Below are positions 1 to 7,840 of a stretch of 58,927 nucleotides of DNA, piece by piece. Origin of the DNA: an uncultured Prevotellaceae bacterium (GTDB lineage Bacteria > Bacteroidota > Bacteroidia > Bacteroidales > Bacteroidaceae). Position 1 is the stretch's first letter. The number at the start of each line of letters is the position of its first letter. A model generated the notes under the pieces. That model had not been told where the DNA came from. It did no database searches and worked only from the letters and a program-made list of their open reading frames with translations. Made by a program: the position numbers and the translations under genes. The stretch covers positions 1-58,927 of the forward strand of contig CAMHEL010000007.1 in assembly GCA_946184125.1 (NCBI GenBank), given 5' to 3'.

Positions 1-1
1 A

Positions 2-508
2 CTGCCCATAGGCAACCTCACCAGCCAGTTGTTCAGCAATGTCTATCTGAACGAGCTGGATCAATATGCCAAGCGCGAGCTGGGTTGCAAGCACTATGGC
101 AGGTATGTGGACGATTTCTATGTGGTGTCGGCAGACCTTGACAAGTTGCATGCCGTGGAAAAGGCAATCACGGTTTTTCTCCGTAGGCACTTGTTACTTG
201 ATGTCAACGATGACAAGACAATCATCTGTGACGTACGCAAGGGCGTGGCGTTCTTGGGAGCCTATCTTAAACCCCGTCGCCGTTATGTCTGCAACGGCTC
301 GTTGTGTCGGATGAAGGCCAAAGTGTCATGCCTGCATCAGGCAACAGCTCCCGACTTGTTGCGCAGCACCATCAATTCCTATTTGGGCTTGTTGTCGCAT
401 TACAGGTCTTACCACATTCGTATGGAAATGTTTTACGAGTTGGATTATGTCTATCGTTACGGGTACTATTTGAGAGGGATGAGGAAGTATGTGTTGCGGA
501 ATACATGA
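2..508 (+). CDS. Reverse transcriptase, 3' part only (DGR-like)
   Basis: The frame is open from the left edge of the window, so the 5' end is missing; about 168 residues are visible. They begin with LPIGNLTSQLF, which matches RT motif 4 with the SQ ending typical of diversity-generating-retroelement enzymes (group II intron and retron RTs usually have QGxxxSP). The catalytic motif YVDDF follows at about base 105, then a FLGAYL motif like the conserved FLG segment, and a short C-terminal thumb-like part (SYLGLLSHYRSY). No maturase or endonuclease domain follows. DGR RTs copy a template repeat into a variable repeat with adenine mutagenesis. No template/variable repeat pair was recognised in the visible flank, so the DGR assignment rests on the motif alone. 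Abi- or retron-like RTs are the alternative. Confidence 0.8.
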   Translation: MPIGNLTSQLFSNVYLNELDQYAKRELGCKHYGRYVDDFYVVSADLDKLHAVEKAITVFLRRHLLLDVNDDKTIICDVRKGVAFLGAYLKPRRRYVCNGSLCRMKAKVSCLHQATAPDLLRSTINSYLGLLSHYRSYHIRMEMFYELDYVYRYGYYLRGMRKYVLRNT

Positions 509-524
509 TGAAGAAGGGGATGGG

Positions 525-1358
525 TTATCGGCCCATCCCTTTCTTTGTAGAGGTGTCTTGTGTGGTGGTGAGGTCGTTGCTGAAGTATTTGGTGAGGATG
601 TCGGACATGGTTTGCTGTCCCTGTTTGAAGGTTCTGGCATCCTCCATGGAGATTTCACGCTGTGGCATGGGCTTGCCGTCGAGGTTGGCGGTCATGAGCC
701 ATTTGCCGTTGGCGTTACGCAATTGGATGTCCTCGATCTTGCGCCCATCGTCCAGTGCCACCGATTTGGGCGTGCTGATTTTCTGTTCTGGCATGACAGA
801 GACTGGTTCGCCCTTGGTGTTGACGGCGAAGGGCTGGAAGCCTTTTAAGCGCAGCTGTCTGAACACCGATTGTATCTGGTCATCGGGGATGATGGAGTAG
901 ATGACGTTTTTCTGGTTTTCGGTGTCCGTCACCTTGATGGAGCGGTTGGTGATTTTGGACATGTTCTTCGCGTCTTCGCCGAAGGTCTGGTAGAAGACCC
1001 CGAAGCGACCTTCGCGTTGTACGAAGGCAATTTTGGTGGCGTTGCCATCCTCGTGCGCCTTGTTCCAGAGCGACATGGCTTGGTTGCCGCTCATCTTGGG
1101 AGCGTCCTGCCTGGCGGCATCCATGTTGAGCGACTTCATTTCCTCCCGGAACACTTTTGCCACGATGTCGGTCAGCGGTCTTGCCTTGTCGAAGAAGTCG
1201 TTGACCTCCTGTTTGTACATCGGTTTCGGTCCGAGAGTCGTACCATTGATTTTCGCTGTCATCTCGTATCTTCCCTCGCTTGAGTTGTTGGTCACCTTGG
1301 AGTACTCAAGCGTAAGTCCGCCCGGCATTTCACGGTTGTTCCACTGTTCTTCAGACAC
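525..1358 (-). CDS. DUF3945-like mobile-element protein
   Basis: This 277-residue soluble protein has no signal peptide. Two similar modules of about 50 residues are visible: one near the N-terminus (YEMTAKINGTTLGPKPMYKQ and what follows) and one near the C-terminus (KWLMTANLDGKPMPQREISM and what follows). Both pair a short MTA-x-x-G strand with a helix ending in IVAKVF or ILTKYF. Between them lies FVQREGRFGVFYQTFGEDA, which resembles the N-terminal MutS-like segment seen in DUF3945/DUF4099-type proteins of Bacteroidetes conjugative elements. The GTG start is forced, because four stop codons lie just upstream in frame. The gene converges on the reverse transcriptase with a 16-bp gap, so the pair may be the edge of an integrated element. 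The function is unknown. Confidence 0.65.
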   Translation of the reverse strand: MSEEQWNNREMPGGLTLEYSKVTNNSSEGRYEMTAKINGTTLGPKPMYKQEVNDFFDKARPLTDIVAKVFREEMKSLNMDAARQDAPKMSGNQAMSLWNKAHEDGNATKIAFVQREGRFGVFYQTFGEDAKNMSKITNRSIKVTDTENQKNVIYSIIPDDQIQSVFRQLRLKGFQPFAVNTKGEPVSVMPEQKISTPKSVALDDGRKIEDIQLRNANGKWLMTANLDGKPMPQREISMEDARTFKQGQQTMSDILTKYFSNDLTTTQDTSTKKGMGR

Positions 1359-1668
1359 GGTAGGCCGATTTTATCATCACTAAGTGATTCTATGAAAAAA
1401 AAAGATTAGGAAGCCATGAAAGCCTCTTTTGGGGGAATCCCCCTTCATTCTTAGGGAAAACCCCATACCACTTTAGGTTATTTCCATTTCACCATCATTA
1501 TTTTCTGTTTACTTTTGCAATAGAAGAAAAAGCAAAGGCAGACATCAGTATAGCAGGCAAGTTTAATTCTGCATTTGGCTCACAATTCCTTTGCAACAGG
1601 AAAACAATCACTATTTCTCCTACGTTATTTATTGTCTTTGTTAAATTATTGTACCTTTTTAATGTTTT
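1359..1668. other. Intergenic region with one candidate promoter
   Basis: This is an AT-rich region between divergent genes. A Bacteroidetes-type -7 box, TACTTTTG, is at 1510-1517 on the plus strand. It could drive the secreted-protein gene that starts at 1669, with a leader of about 145 nt. Short GGGG/CCCC runs at about 1430-1465 (GGGGGAATCCCCC) form a small palindrome. No RNA gene or attachment site was recognised. Confidence 0.4.
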
Positions 1669-2241
1669 ATGATGATGAAAAGATTGATTTGTTATTTCAT
1701 TTTATGTTTGATGTTGCCCCTGTCCTTAGACGCACAGTCGTACTTAAAAAGACTATTCACGGGAATGCATAGTTCGGGTGGCTTAGGTATCAATGTAGGT
1801 GTTGTTGGTCGATCTCAAGGTTTCAATGAAATTACACCTGCAATTAGTATTTTCGGTTGGGGGGTGTATCTTGATTGCGGATTGAGTCAGCCAGCTCATC
1901 AGGACGATACCAGATGGGATGTATGGGAAACATCCAAGTCCGATTTATTCCATATAGGCTATCAAATGCCTATCGCCAAATGGTTGATGATTACTCCATT
2001 GGTTGGCTATGCGTATGTCGAAGAAGGTTATACAAATGGATATAGCAAGCGGTTTACGAAGGATGGTGGTGTGAAAAATGACTTTTGTCCTTTAAGACGG
2101 GTAAGTGGTTTCGATTACGGATGTCAAGTAAGCTTTCCCATAAGAGTTGATAATGAATCATTGATAGATATCGTTATCATGGGAACTTATACCAAATTCT
2201 GTTGGTATGGTGGTGTAGGAATTATCGTTAGAGCAGATTAA
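1669..2241 (+). CDS. Small secreted/outer-membrane protein, hypothetical
   Basis: The protein has 190 residues and starts with three consecutive Met codons followed by K-R and a hydrophobic stretch (LICYFILCLMLPLSL) ending in DAQ, a clear signal peptide with a Bacteroidetes-style cleavage site. The mature part is rich in alternating Gly and aromatic residues (GGLGINVGVVG, SIFGWGVYLDCG, WLMITPLVGYAYVEE) and ends in a strand with GGVGIIVRAD. This fits a small eight-stranded outer-membrane beta-barrel, but no family was recognised. The gene stands alone, flanked by repeat-rich DNA. Its lower GC and codon bias differ from the core genes downstream, consistent with accessory DNA next to the RT region. 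Confidence 0.6.
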   Translation: MMMKRLICYFILCLMLPLSLDAQSYLKRLFTGMHSSGGLGINVGVVGRSQGFNEITPAISIFGWGVYLDCGLSQPAHQDDTRWDVWETSKSDLFHIGYQMPIAKWLMITPLVGYAYVEEGYTNGYSKRFTKDGGVKNDFCPLRRVSGFDYGCQVSFPIRVDNESLIDIVIMGTYTKFCWYGGVGIIVRAD

Positions 2242-2754
2242 TATCAAATAACAGTCTACCATCGATGCGGGCGGGGACGCCCGCGTTCACGGCCCGCACA
2301 TACTGCAATTCCTCGTTTCGTAGGGGCTATCATGTGGTGAACTGAACCATCGCAACAGTTCAGCGAATCACTTATTACCTTCGTTCTGGTGGAAATCCAC
2401 TTGCATTTAATATAAATATTTGCAATGCGATAATCGGATTGAAAATCCTAATATTAAATGCGGCCAGATTTCAAATCCGCCCGAACGCATGATTCGCTGA
2501 ATGGTTACGAAAACGCGTAATTATTCAGCGAATAGCATTTAAGTGATGCTGAAAGAATGAAATAAGTACATAACTCCTTGTTATTGTATTGCCTTCGGCG
2601 TTACACGAATGACCATAAATCGCCACGAATGGATCATAAATATTTATGAATAATTCGTGGTCATTCGTGGAAATTCGTGTTGAAATAAATTATCACTGAA
2701 GAGTTACGAACCCTCACCAAGACCTTAAAAATTGTTAATTATTCATCCCAATCC
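2242..2754. other. Intergenic repeats, no gene
   Basis: Roughly 2363-2510 holds a divergent, inverted copy of the GGATTTTCAATCC hairpin element that is clearer at 44228-44380 and at the right edge of the window: short hairpins GTGGAAATCCAC and GGATTGAAAATCC, with similar termini (TTCAGCGAATCA and TGATTCGCTGAA). At 2623-2660 there is a fold-back (CCACGAAT ... TCATAAATATTTATGA ... ATTCGTGG) followed by direct repeats of ATTCGTGG, a motif common between Bacteroidales genes. No coding potential was seen. Confidence 0.6.
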
Positions 2755-2786
2755 ATTGCCGATAGAAAAATTTTCCATATCTTTGC
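2755..2786 (+). promoter_or_regulatory. Bacteroidetes-type promoter for the SPFH operon
   Basis: ATTG at 2755-2758 is separated by 20 bp from the -7 box TATCTTTG at 2779-2786. Transcription would begin near 2793, just before the first in-frame ATG (2796). That argues that the internal ATG at 2823 is the real start. Confidence 0.6.
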
Positions 2787-2822
2787 AATATCAAAATGAT
2801 ATCACTTTTAAATTATATGATT

Positions 2823-3785
2823 ATGGAAACGAAAGAAACTCAATTTCAGGGAACGATACTCAATGGCTTCCTGATGCTGTTTGTCACATTGGTCACTTTT
2901 GTCCTTTCAGTGGCCTCGCTTGTTTTTTCCATCTCTCTGCTGTCGCAATCAGAGGGTGATGGTCTCGGCATCTTTCTCCTTGTGGCTAGTTTTGTACTGT
3001 TCGTCCTTGCCATCTTCTTCTGTTGTGGGTTCATGCTGCTGGAGCCCAACACGGCCAGGGCCATCCTTTGGTTCGGCAAATACAGCGGTACATTCACCAA
3101 GACCGGTTTCTATTGGATTAACCCCTTCTATTCCACCAAGAAGCTCTCGCTGCGCGCACGAAACTTCGATGCAGAGCCTATTAAGGTGAACGACAAGGTG
3201 GGCAACCCCGTCATGATAGGACTGGTGATGGTGTGGCGCTTGAAAGACACCTACAAGGCCCTGTTCGAGGTCGATTCGCAGACGATGGCCACCAATGCAG
3301 GAGGAACGACGACCAAGAGCATCATGCATGCGCTGGAGAACTTCGTGAAGATACAGAGCGACGCCGCTCTGAGGCAGGTGGCAGGACAGTTCGCCTACGA
3401 TGATGTCGACGACAAGACCGACGAACTGACACTCCGCTCGGGCGGAGAGGAAATCAACGACCAACTTGAGGGAAAACTCAACGAGCGACTGTCAATGGCT
3501 GGCATCGAGGTCGTGGAGGCACGCATCAACTACCTCGCTTACGCTCCCGAAATCGCCGCCGTGATGCTACGCAGACAGCAGGCCGCTGCCATCATCACCG
3601 CAAGGGAGAAAATCGTGGAGGGAGCCGTCAGCATGGTCAAAATGGCCCTCGACAGACTGCAGGAGGAGGACATCGTGGAGCTCGACGAAGAGAAGAAGGC
3701 GGCTATGGTGAGCAACCTGCTCGTCGTCCTCTGTGGAGAAGACTCCGCACAACCCGTGGTGAATACTGGAACACTCAATCACTGA
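2823..3785 (+). CDS. SPFH / band 7 domain membrane protein
   Basis: Two N-terminal membrane segments (FLMLFVTLVTFVLSVASLVFSISLL and FLLVASFVLFVLAIFFCCGFMLL) are followed by the band 7 signature: EPNTARAILWFGKYSGTF, then the strand GFYWINPFY, then RARNFDAEPIKVNDKVGNPV. A helical tail contains EVVEARINYLAYAPEIAAVM and an Ala/Glu-rich coiled region. SPFH proteins form oligomeric scaffolds in the inner membrane and often control partner proteases or membrane domains; the partner here is unknown. The start at 2823 was chosen over 2796 because the predicted transcription start lies at about 2793. The RHH gene follows after 14 bp, and the two are probably co-transcribed. Confidence 0.85.
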   Translation: METKETQFQGTILNGFLMLFVTLVTFVLSVASLVFSISLLSQSEGDGLGIFLLVASFVLFVLAIFFCCGFMLLEPNTARAILWFGKYSGTFTKTGFYWINPFYSTKKLSLRARNFDAEPIKVNDKVGNPVMIGLVMVWRLKDTYKALFEVDSQTMATNAGGTTTKSIMHALENFVKIQSDAALRQVAGQFAYDDVDDKTDELTLRSGGEEINDQLEGKLNERLSMAGIEVVEARINYLAYAPEIAAVMLRRQQAAAIITAREKIVEGAVSMVKMALDRLQEEDIVELDEEKKAAMVSNLLVVLCGEDSAQPVVNTGTLNH

Positions 3786-3799
3786 TAACATTAGGTGGA

Positions 3800-4012
3800 A
3801 TGGCAAAGAAGTCGAACATCAAGAACTTTATCCTCCGCGTCGATGCTGCGACGATGGATGCGATAGAGGCATGGGCGGCCGATGAGTTCCGCTCCACCAA
3901 CGGCCAGCTGCAGTGGATTATCAACGAGGCGCTGAGAAAGGCCGGAAGACTGCCCAAAAAGAAAAGAACAGAAGAACCAACCGACAATCAGGAGGAAAGC
4001 AATCATGAATGA
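3800..4012 (+). CDS. Arc-like ribbon-helix-helix protein
   Basis: This 70-residue protein has a short beta strand (NFILRV) followed by two helices (AATMDAIEAWAADEF and TNGQLQWIINEALRKAG), the pattern of Arc/MetJ-type ribbon-helix-helix DNA-binding proteins, and a charged tail (KKKRTEEPTDNQEE). Such proteins bind operators as dimers of dimers. It lies between a membrane scaffold gene (14 bp upstream) and a four-helix membrane protein gene that overlaps it by 8 bp, so it is almost certainly co-translated with them. It may be an operon autoregulator, or it may use the fold for protein contacts; no toxin partner was seen. Confidence 0.75.
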   Translation: MAKKSNIKNFILRVDAATMDAIEAWAADEFRSTNGQLQWIINEALRKAGRLPKKKRTEEPTDNQEESNHE

Positions 4013-4427
4013 CAATCATATCCATTTCGAAGTACACCGCACCGTGGTCGGAACCATCGTTGAAATCATCTGTGCCATGTTCATGCTTGTCGTGTGGGTC
4101 ATTACCATCGTCGCCACCACAAGGCATGACATGCCACAGACTGCAGAACTCTATGTCAATGCGGTGATTTTCACTGCCATCATCGCACTCATGCTTTTCC
4201 TCGTCTACCACCCGAAGACCTTCAATCTCCCCCAAAATCCCACCGAGAAGCACTACCGCATCACGGTGTTGGGCATCAGAAGCATCTGCGTGGAAATGGC
4301 CATCCTTTTCCTCTTCATCCAAATGCAGGAGGTGGGATGGATAGGGAAAAATGTACCTTTGGGCGTCTTTGCCATACCCATCATCCTCACTGTCGCCATC
4401 ATGTACGTCAAGTTCTATCGGCGGTAG
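4005..4427 (+). CDS. Four-helix membrane protein, unknown function
   Basis: The protein has 140 residues with four hydrophobic segments: VGTIVEIICAMFMLVVWVIT, YVNAVIFTAIIALMLFLVYH, SICVEMAILFLFIQM and LGVFAIPIILTVAIMYVKFY, ending in YRR. No family was recognised. Its ATG overlaps the end of the RHH gene by 8 bp, and a strong terminator follows 66 bp after the stop, so this is the last gene of the SPFH-RHH-membrane operon. An inner-membrane partner of the SPFH scaffold is a reasonable inference. Confidence 0.65.
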   Translation: MNDNHIHFEVHRTVVGTIVEIICAMFMLVVWVITIVATTRHDMPQTAELYVNAVIFTAIIALMLFLVYHPKTFNLPQNPTEKHYRITVLGIRSICVEMAILFLFIQMQEVGWIGKNVPLGVFAIPIILTVAIMYVKFYRR

Positions 4428-4492
4428 ATGGCAGTTGCCAGAGGGGGCTTCGAGGAGGTACAGACTTCTCCTGACAATAGGAGTAACGGGCG

Positions 4493-4526
4493 ATTCAGAG
4501 GGCTCACAGGCCCTCTGAATACCGTT
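4493..4526 (+). terminator. Rho-independent terminator
   Basis: A perfect 11-bp stem, ATTCAGAGGGC (4493-4503) with GCCCTCTGAAT (4510-4520), has a 6-nt loop and is followed by ACCGTTTTTT. It closes the SPFH operon. Confidence 0.85.
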
Positions 4527-4559
4527 TTTTGGCAAAAATCACTTTATTTGTCGTTTTTT

Positions 4560-4591
4560 TTTGGCTTTTCAGTCAGTTTTTAGTAATTTTG
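4560..4591 (+). promoter_or_regulatory. Promoter of the cupin / pectate lyase operon
   Basis: TTTG at 4560-4563, a 20-bp spacer and TAATTTTG at 4584-4591 match the Bacteroidetes sigma factor consensus. The predicted transcription start near 4598 is about 28 nt before the cupin ATG. Confidence 0.7.
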
Positions 4592-4625
4592 GCTGATTAA
4601 AACTAACCGAAAAGCAAAAAAGACG

Positions 4626-4967
4626 ATGAAAACGAAAAGCAAAGTCTATCTGATTAATGATGATATGAAATGGCAGCCCGCTGGCCAAGGCGTTGAAAGG
4701 CAGATTATGGGCTATGACGGACAGCTCATGATGGTGAAGGTGAAATTCGAAACCGGAGCCATAGGAAGTGCACATACTCACTACCACTCACAGTCAACTT
4801 ACGTGGCAAGCGGCATTTTCGAAGTCACCATAGGAGACCAGAAGCGAACCATCAAGGCAGGCGACGGATACTATGTCGAGCCCGACGTCATTCACGGATG
4901 CGTCTGCATCCAGGAAGGCGTCCTCATCGACACCTTCAGCCCCATGAGGGAAGACTTCATCAGATGA
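4626..4967 (+). CDS. KdgF-like cupin (pectin degradation)
   Basis: This 113-residue single-domain cupin has the metal-binding motif AHTHYHSQSTYVASGIFEVTI and the second motif GDGYYVEPDVIHGCVCIQEGVLIDTFSPMREDF. The beginning VERQIMGYDGQLMMVKVKFE and the ending SPMREDF are characteristic of KdgF-type proteins. These help convert 4,5-unsaturated galacturonate, released by pectate or alginate lyases, to its linear keto form. The next gene, 56 bp downstream, is a pectate lyase fusion, which supports the assignment. There is no signal peptide, so the protein is cytoplasmic. A generic cupin of other function is the main alternative. Confidence 0.8.
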   Translation: MKTKSKVYLINDDMKWQPAGQGVERQIMGYDGQLMMVKVKFETGAIGSAHTHYHSQSTYVASGIFEVTIGDQKRTIKAGDGYYVEPDVIHGCVCIQEGVLIDTFSPMREDFIR

Positions 4968-5023
4968 ACATCCAGACTTCATCTCTAACACCCTCCACCC
5001 AGTCCCACTAAATCAACTATCCT

Positions 5024-7774
5024 ATGAAGAAAATACTCCTTGCCTTCGTCATGCTTGCCATGGCTGTCGGAAGCAGAGCCGGTGAAGGCGATGTCAAACA
5101 GGCCATGCGGCGCGCCACACAATACATGATGGATGTCGTGGCATATAATGGCGGCTTCGTGTGGAACTATCTGCCCGACTTCTCAAGGCAGTGGGGAGAA
5201 CTCGAGGCCAAGCGAACAATGGTGTGGCTACAGTCGCCAGGAACACCCGACATGGGGCAGGTCATGCTCGATGCATACCACGCCACTGGCGATGAGTACT
5301 ACTACGACTGCGCACGCTGCATTGCGCTCTGTATCGTTCAAGGACAGCTGCCGTGCGGAGGGTGGAACTATATGTTCGACCTCGAGCCCGAAGATTCGCT
5401 AAAATATTGGTACGACACCATAGGAAAGCAGGCATGGAGGCTCGAGGAGTTCCAGCACTACTACGGAAACGCCACTTTCGACGACGAGGCAACAAAGCAC
5501 TGCGCGGAGTTCCTGCTCAGATTCTATCTGGAAAAACGCGACAGCGAGTTCCGGAAACCTCTCGACAAAGCCATCAGCTTCTTCGTCGACAGCCAGTACG
5601 AAAACGGCGGATGGCCACAGCGTTATCCCATCATGACCGACCATCCCTTCAAGGGAAAGGAAGACTACACTCCTTTTGTCACCATCAACGACAATGTACT
5701 CATCGCCAATATCGACTTCCTCCTCCAGTGCTATACTTTATTGGACATGAGCCAGTTGAGGCAGCCCATCATCAAGGCGATACAGCTCATACGCGACTTG
5801 CAACTGCCCAAACCCCTCGCAGGATGGGCCGACCAATACGATGCCGCCACACTGACACCGGCACATGCACGCTCTTACGAGCCAAGGGCTGTCAATACCG
5901 GCACCACCGTGGGGATGATACGCCACTTGCTGAACTTTTACCGCCTCACTGGCGACAAATCGCTCATCAAAGGCATACCCGATGCCATCGACTTCCTTGA
6001 GAGTCTGCAACTGCCACGGCAACTGGCCGACAAGGTCAGGCAGACACCGCTGACTGAACACGAAATACTCGTGCCACGATTCATCGATCCCGACACCAAA
6101 CTCCCTCTTTATGTTCACCGAAAAGGCTCCAATGTGGCCAACGGCACCTACTACACCGACCAGAAGGCGGAGAGTACCATCGCGCATTACAGCTCCTTCG
6201 TCGCTGTCAACACCCGACTGCTGCGGGAGGAACTGAGGAAAGTGGAGGCTTTGTGGCAGAAAGACCTTGAGCGAAACTCACCCCTCAATGTCGCCACCCA
6301 CCAGGGAACGCTCACTTCCTATTATGACCGATACTTGGGCTATATGAGGGGAGTGCAACAGCCGACTCCCGATGAAGTGGTGAAGGCACTCGACGAAAAG
6401 GGGAGGTGGATTTCCACTCTCAGACAAGTCTCCAACCCATACAAACCCATACCCAAGACGCTCAAGGGCGACAGCGAAGACACTTCTTACGCACAGACCA
6501 TGGTAGGCGACGAGTACGACACCTCGCCATACGAAAACCAGGAGACAAAAGGCATCTCAACAAGAACCTTCATCCACAACATGGCGACGCTCATCAGAAG
6601 CCTGAAGCCCGAAGCGAAAACCACCATCTCCGGACTCAACCCGGAACGTTTCAAGGCAACCGTGGAGGGAAAACCCACCAGTCTCTATGTGTTGCGCAAC
6701 GGCGACCTCGAGGCCTGCATCACCAACTATGGAGCAAGGGTCGTCTCGCTCATGGTGCCCGATAAGGACGGAAAACTCGATGATGTGGTGCAGGGCTTCG
6801 ACAACATCGATGACTACCACCTCTATAAGAATAATTTCGGCAGTGTCGTCGGACGGTATGTGGGGCGCATCAAGGGCGCACACTTCACACTCGACGGACA
6901 GCCGGTCTTCCTGCAGAAAAGCGGGGGAGGAAACATCTCACACGGTGGGTACCCGGGATTTGCCGACCATGTTTGGGATGTCGTGGCTGTCAGCGACACC
7001 ACACTGCAGTTGCGACTCGTCTCGCCCGACGGCGATAACGGATTCCCGGGAACTCTCACCGTCGATGCCACATACACCCTCTCGCACGACCACGCGCTAA
7101 CCATCAGCTACAAGGCTACTACCGACAAACCCACTGTCGTCAACCTCTCCAACCACTCCTTCTTCAACCTCGCTGGCGATACGTGCAACACCGTCCTGCA
7201 GCAGCTCCTCTTTGTCGACGGAAAGTATATCACCACCTACGACAAGCAGAAAAATGTGGATGGAAACTTCATGAAGGTGCGAAACACACCCTTCGACTTC
7301 ACTTCGATGAAACCGATAGGCACCGATATCGAAATCTACGACGAACAGATGAGCATCACGAAGGGATATGACCATGCCTATGCGCTCAGGCATCCTGGAA
7401 GCAGCGTGAAGCCTGCTGCCATCCTCTGCGACGAGGCCAGCGGGAGGGAGATGAAGGTCTATACCACGGAGCCGGCTGTGCAGGTCTATACCGCCAACGG
7501 ACTCAACGGCTCGCTGATCGGAAAGAAGGGCGTGAAGTATGAAAGACAGTCGGCCATTTGCCTCGAAACCATGCACTTCGCCGACAGTCCCAACCAGCCT
7601 GAATTCCCAACGACCATACTGAGACCAGGAGAGACCTACAACTCATCTACCACATACCAGTTCGGACTGCAATCCCACAAAAAGCGCAACCTGCAAAAGA
7701 ACATTCTGATGTATGTCGCTGCAGCAAGTGTCACCTCTCTCGGCGTTGTGGGAGTCATGTCGGTCTTCAGGTAG
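5024..7774 (+). CDS. Fused PL10-like pectate lyase and aldose 1-epimerase
   Basis: A signal peptide (MKKILLAFVMLAMAVGSRA) precedes a roughly 500-residue alpha-helical lyase-like region with repeats such as SQYENGGWPQRYP (about residue 190) and FVTINDNVLIANIDFLLQ, as in PL10-type pectate lyases. From about residue 545 to 885 lies a complete GalM-type mutarotase: GRYVGRI, ISHGG, NLSNHSFFNLAG (His near 710) and ETMHFADSPNQPEFP (catalytic Glu near 847). A C-terminal tail after residue 887 (HKKRNLQKN, then about 20 hydrophobic residues) looks like a membrane anchor. The likely role is periplasmic cleavage of pectate oligosaccharides followed by anomer interconversion of the product. It follows the KdgF-like cupin in one operon. 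The lyase family call is less certain than the epimerase. Confidence 0.85.
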   Translation: MKKILLAFVMLAMAVGSRAGEGDVKQAMRRATQYMMDVVAYNGGFVWNYLPDFSRQWGELEAKRTMVWLQSPGTPDMGQVMLDAYHATGDEYYYDCARCIALCIVQGQLPCGGWNYMFDLEPEDSLKYWYDTIGKQAWRLEEFQHYYGNATFDDEATKHCAEFLLRFYLEKRDSEFRKPLDKAISFFVDSQYENGGWPQRYPIMTDHPFKGKEDYTPFVTINDNVLIANIDFLLQCYTLLDMSQLRQPIIKAIQLIRDLQLPKPLAGWADQYDAATLTPAHARSYEPRAVNTGTTVGMIRHLLNFYRLTGDKSLIKGIPDAIDFLESLQLPRQLADKVRQTPLTEHEILVPRFIDPDTKLPLYVHRKGSNVANGTYYTDQKAESTIAHYSSFVAVNTRLLREELRKVEALWQKDLERNSPLNVATHQGTLTSYYDRYLGYMRGVQQPTPDEVVKALDEKGRWISTLRQVSNPYKPIPKTLKGDSEDTSYAQTMVGDEYDTSPYENQETKGISTRTFIHNMATLIRSLKPEAKTTISGLNPERFKATVEGKPTSLYVLRNGDLEACITNYGARVVSLMVPDKDGKLDDVVQGFDNIDDYHLYKNNFGSVVGRYVGRIKGAHFTLDGQPVFLQKSGGGNISHGGYPGFADHVWDVVAVSDTTLQLRLVSPDGDNGFPGTLTVDATYTLSHDHALTISYKATTDKPTVVNLSNHSFFNLAGDTCNTVLQQLLFVDGKYITTYDKQKNVDGNFMKVRNTPFDFTSMKPIGTDIEIYDEQMSITKGYDHAYALRHPGSSVKPAAILCDEASGREMKVYTTEPAVQVYTANGLNGSLIGKKGVKYERQSAICLETMHFADSPNQPEFPTTILRPGETYNSSTTYQFGLQSHKKRNLQKNILMYVAAASVTSLGVVGVMSVFR

Positions 7775-7840
7775 GAGAGATAAGGATTGTCTGCTATAAT
7801 GATGCCGCAGAGCGGCTCGAAAACCTTAAAATACAATAAT

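Noticed and set aside
1575..1772. 65-codon frame upstream of the secreted-protein gene
   Set aside because: It overlaps the signal-peptide coding region of the 1669 gene in another frame and has no recognisable features.
7775..7840. TTGTCT ... TATAAT promoter before ftcD
   Set aside because: TATAAT resembles an E. coli -10 box, but the organism uses TAnnTTTG; no such box is seen here, so the match is probably chance.
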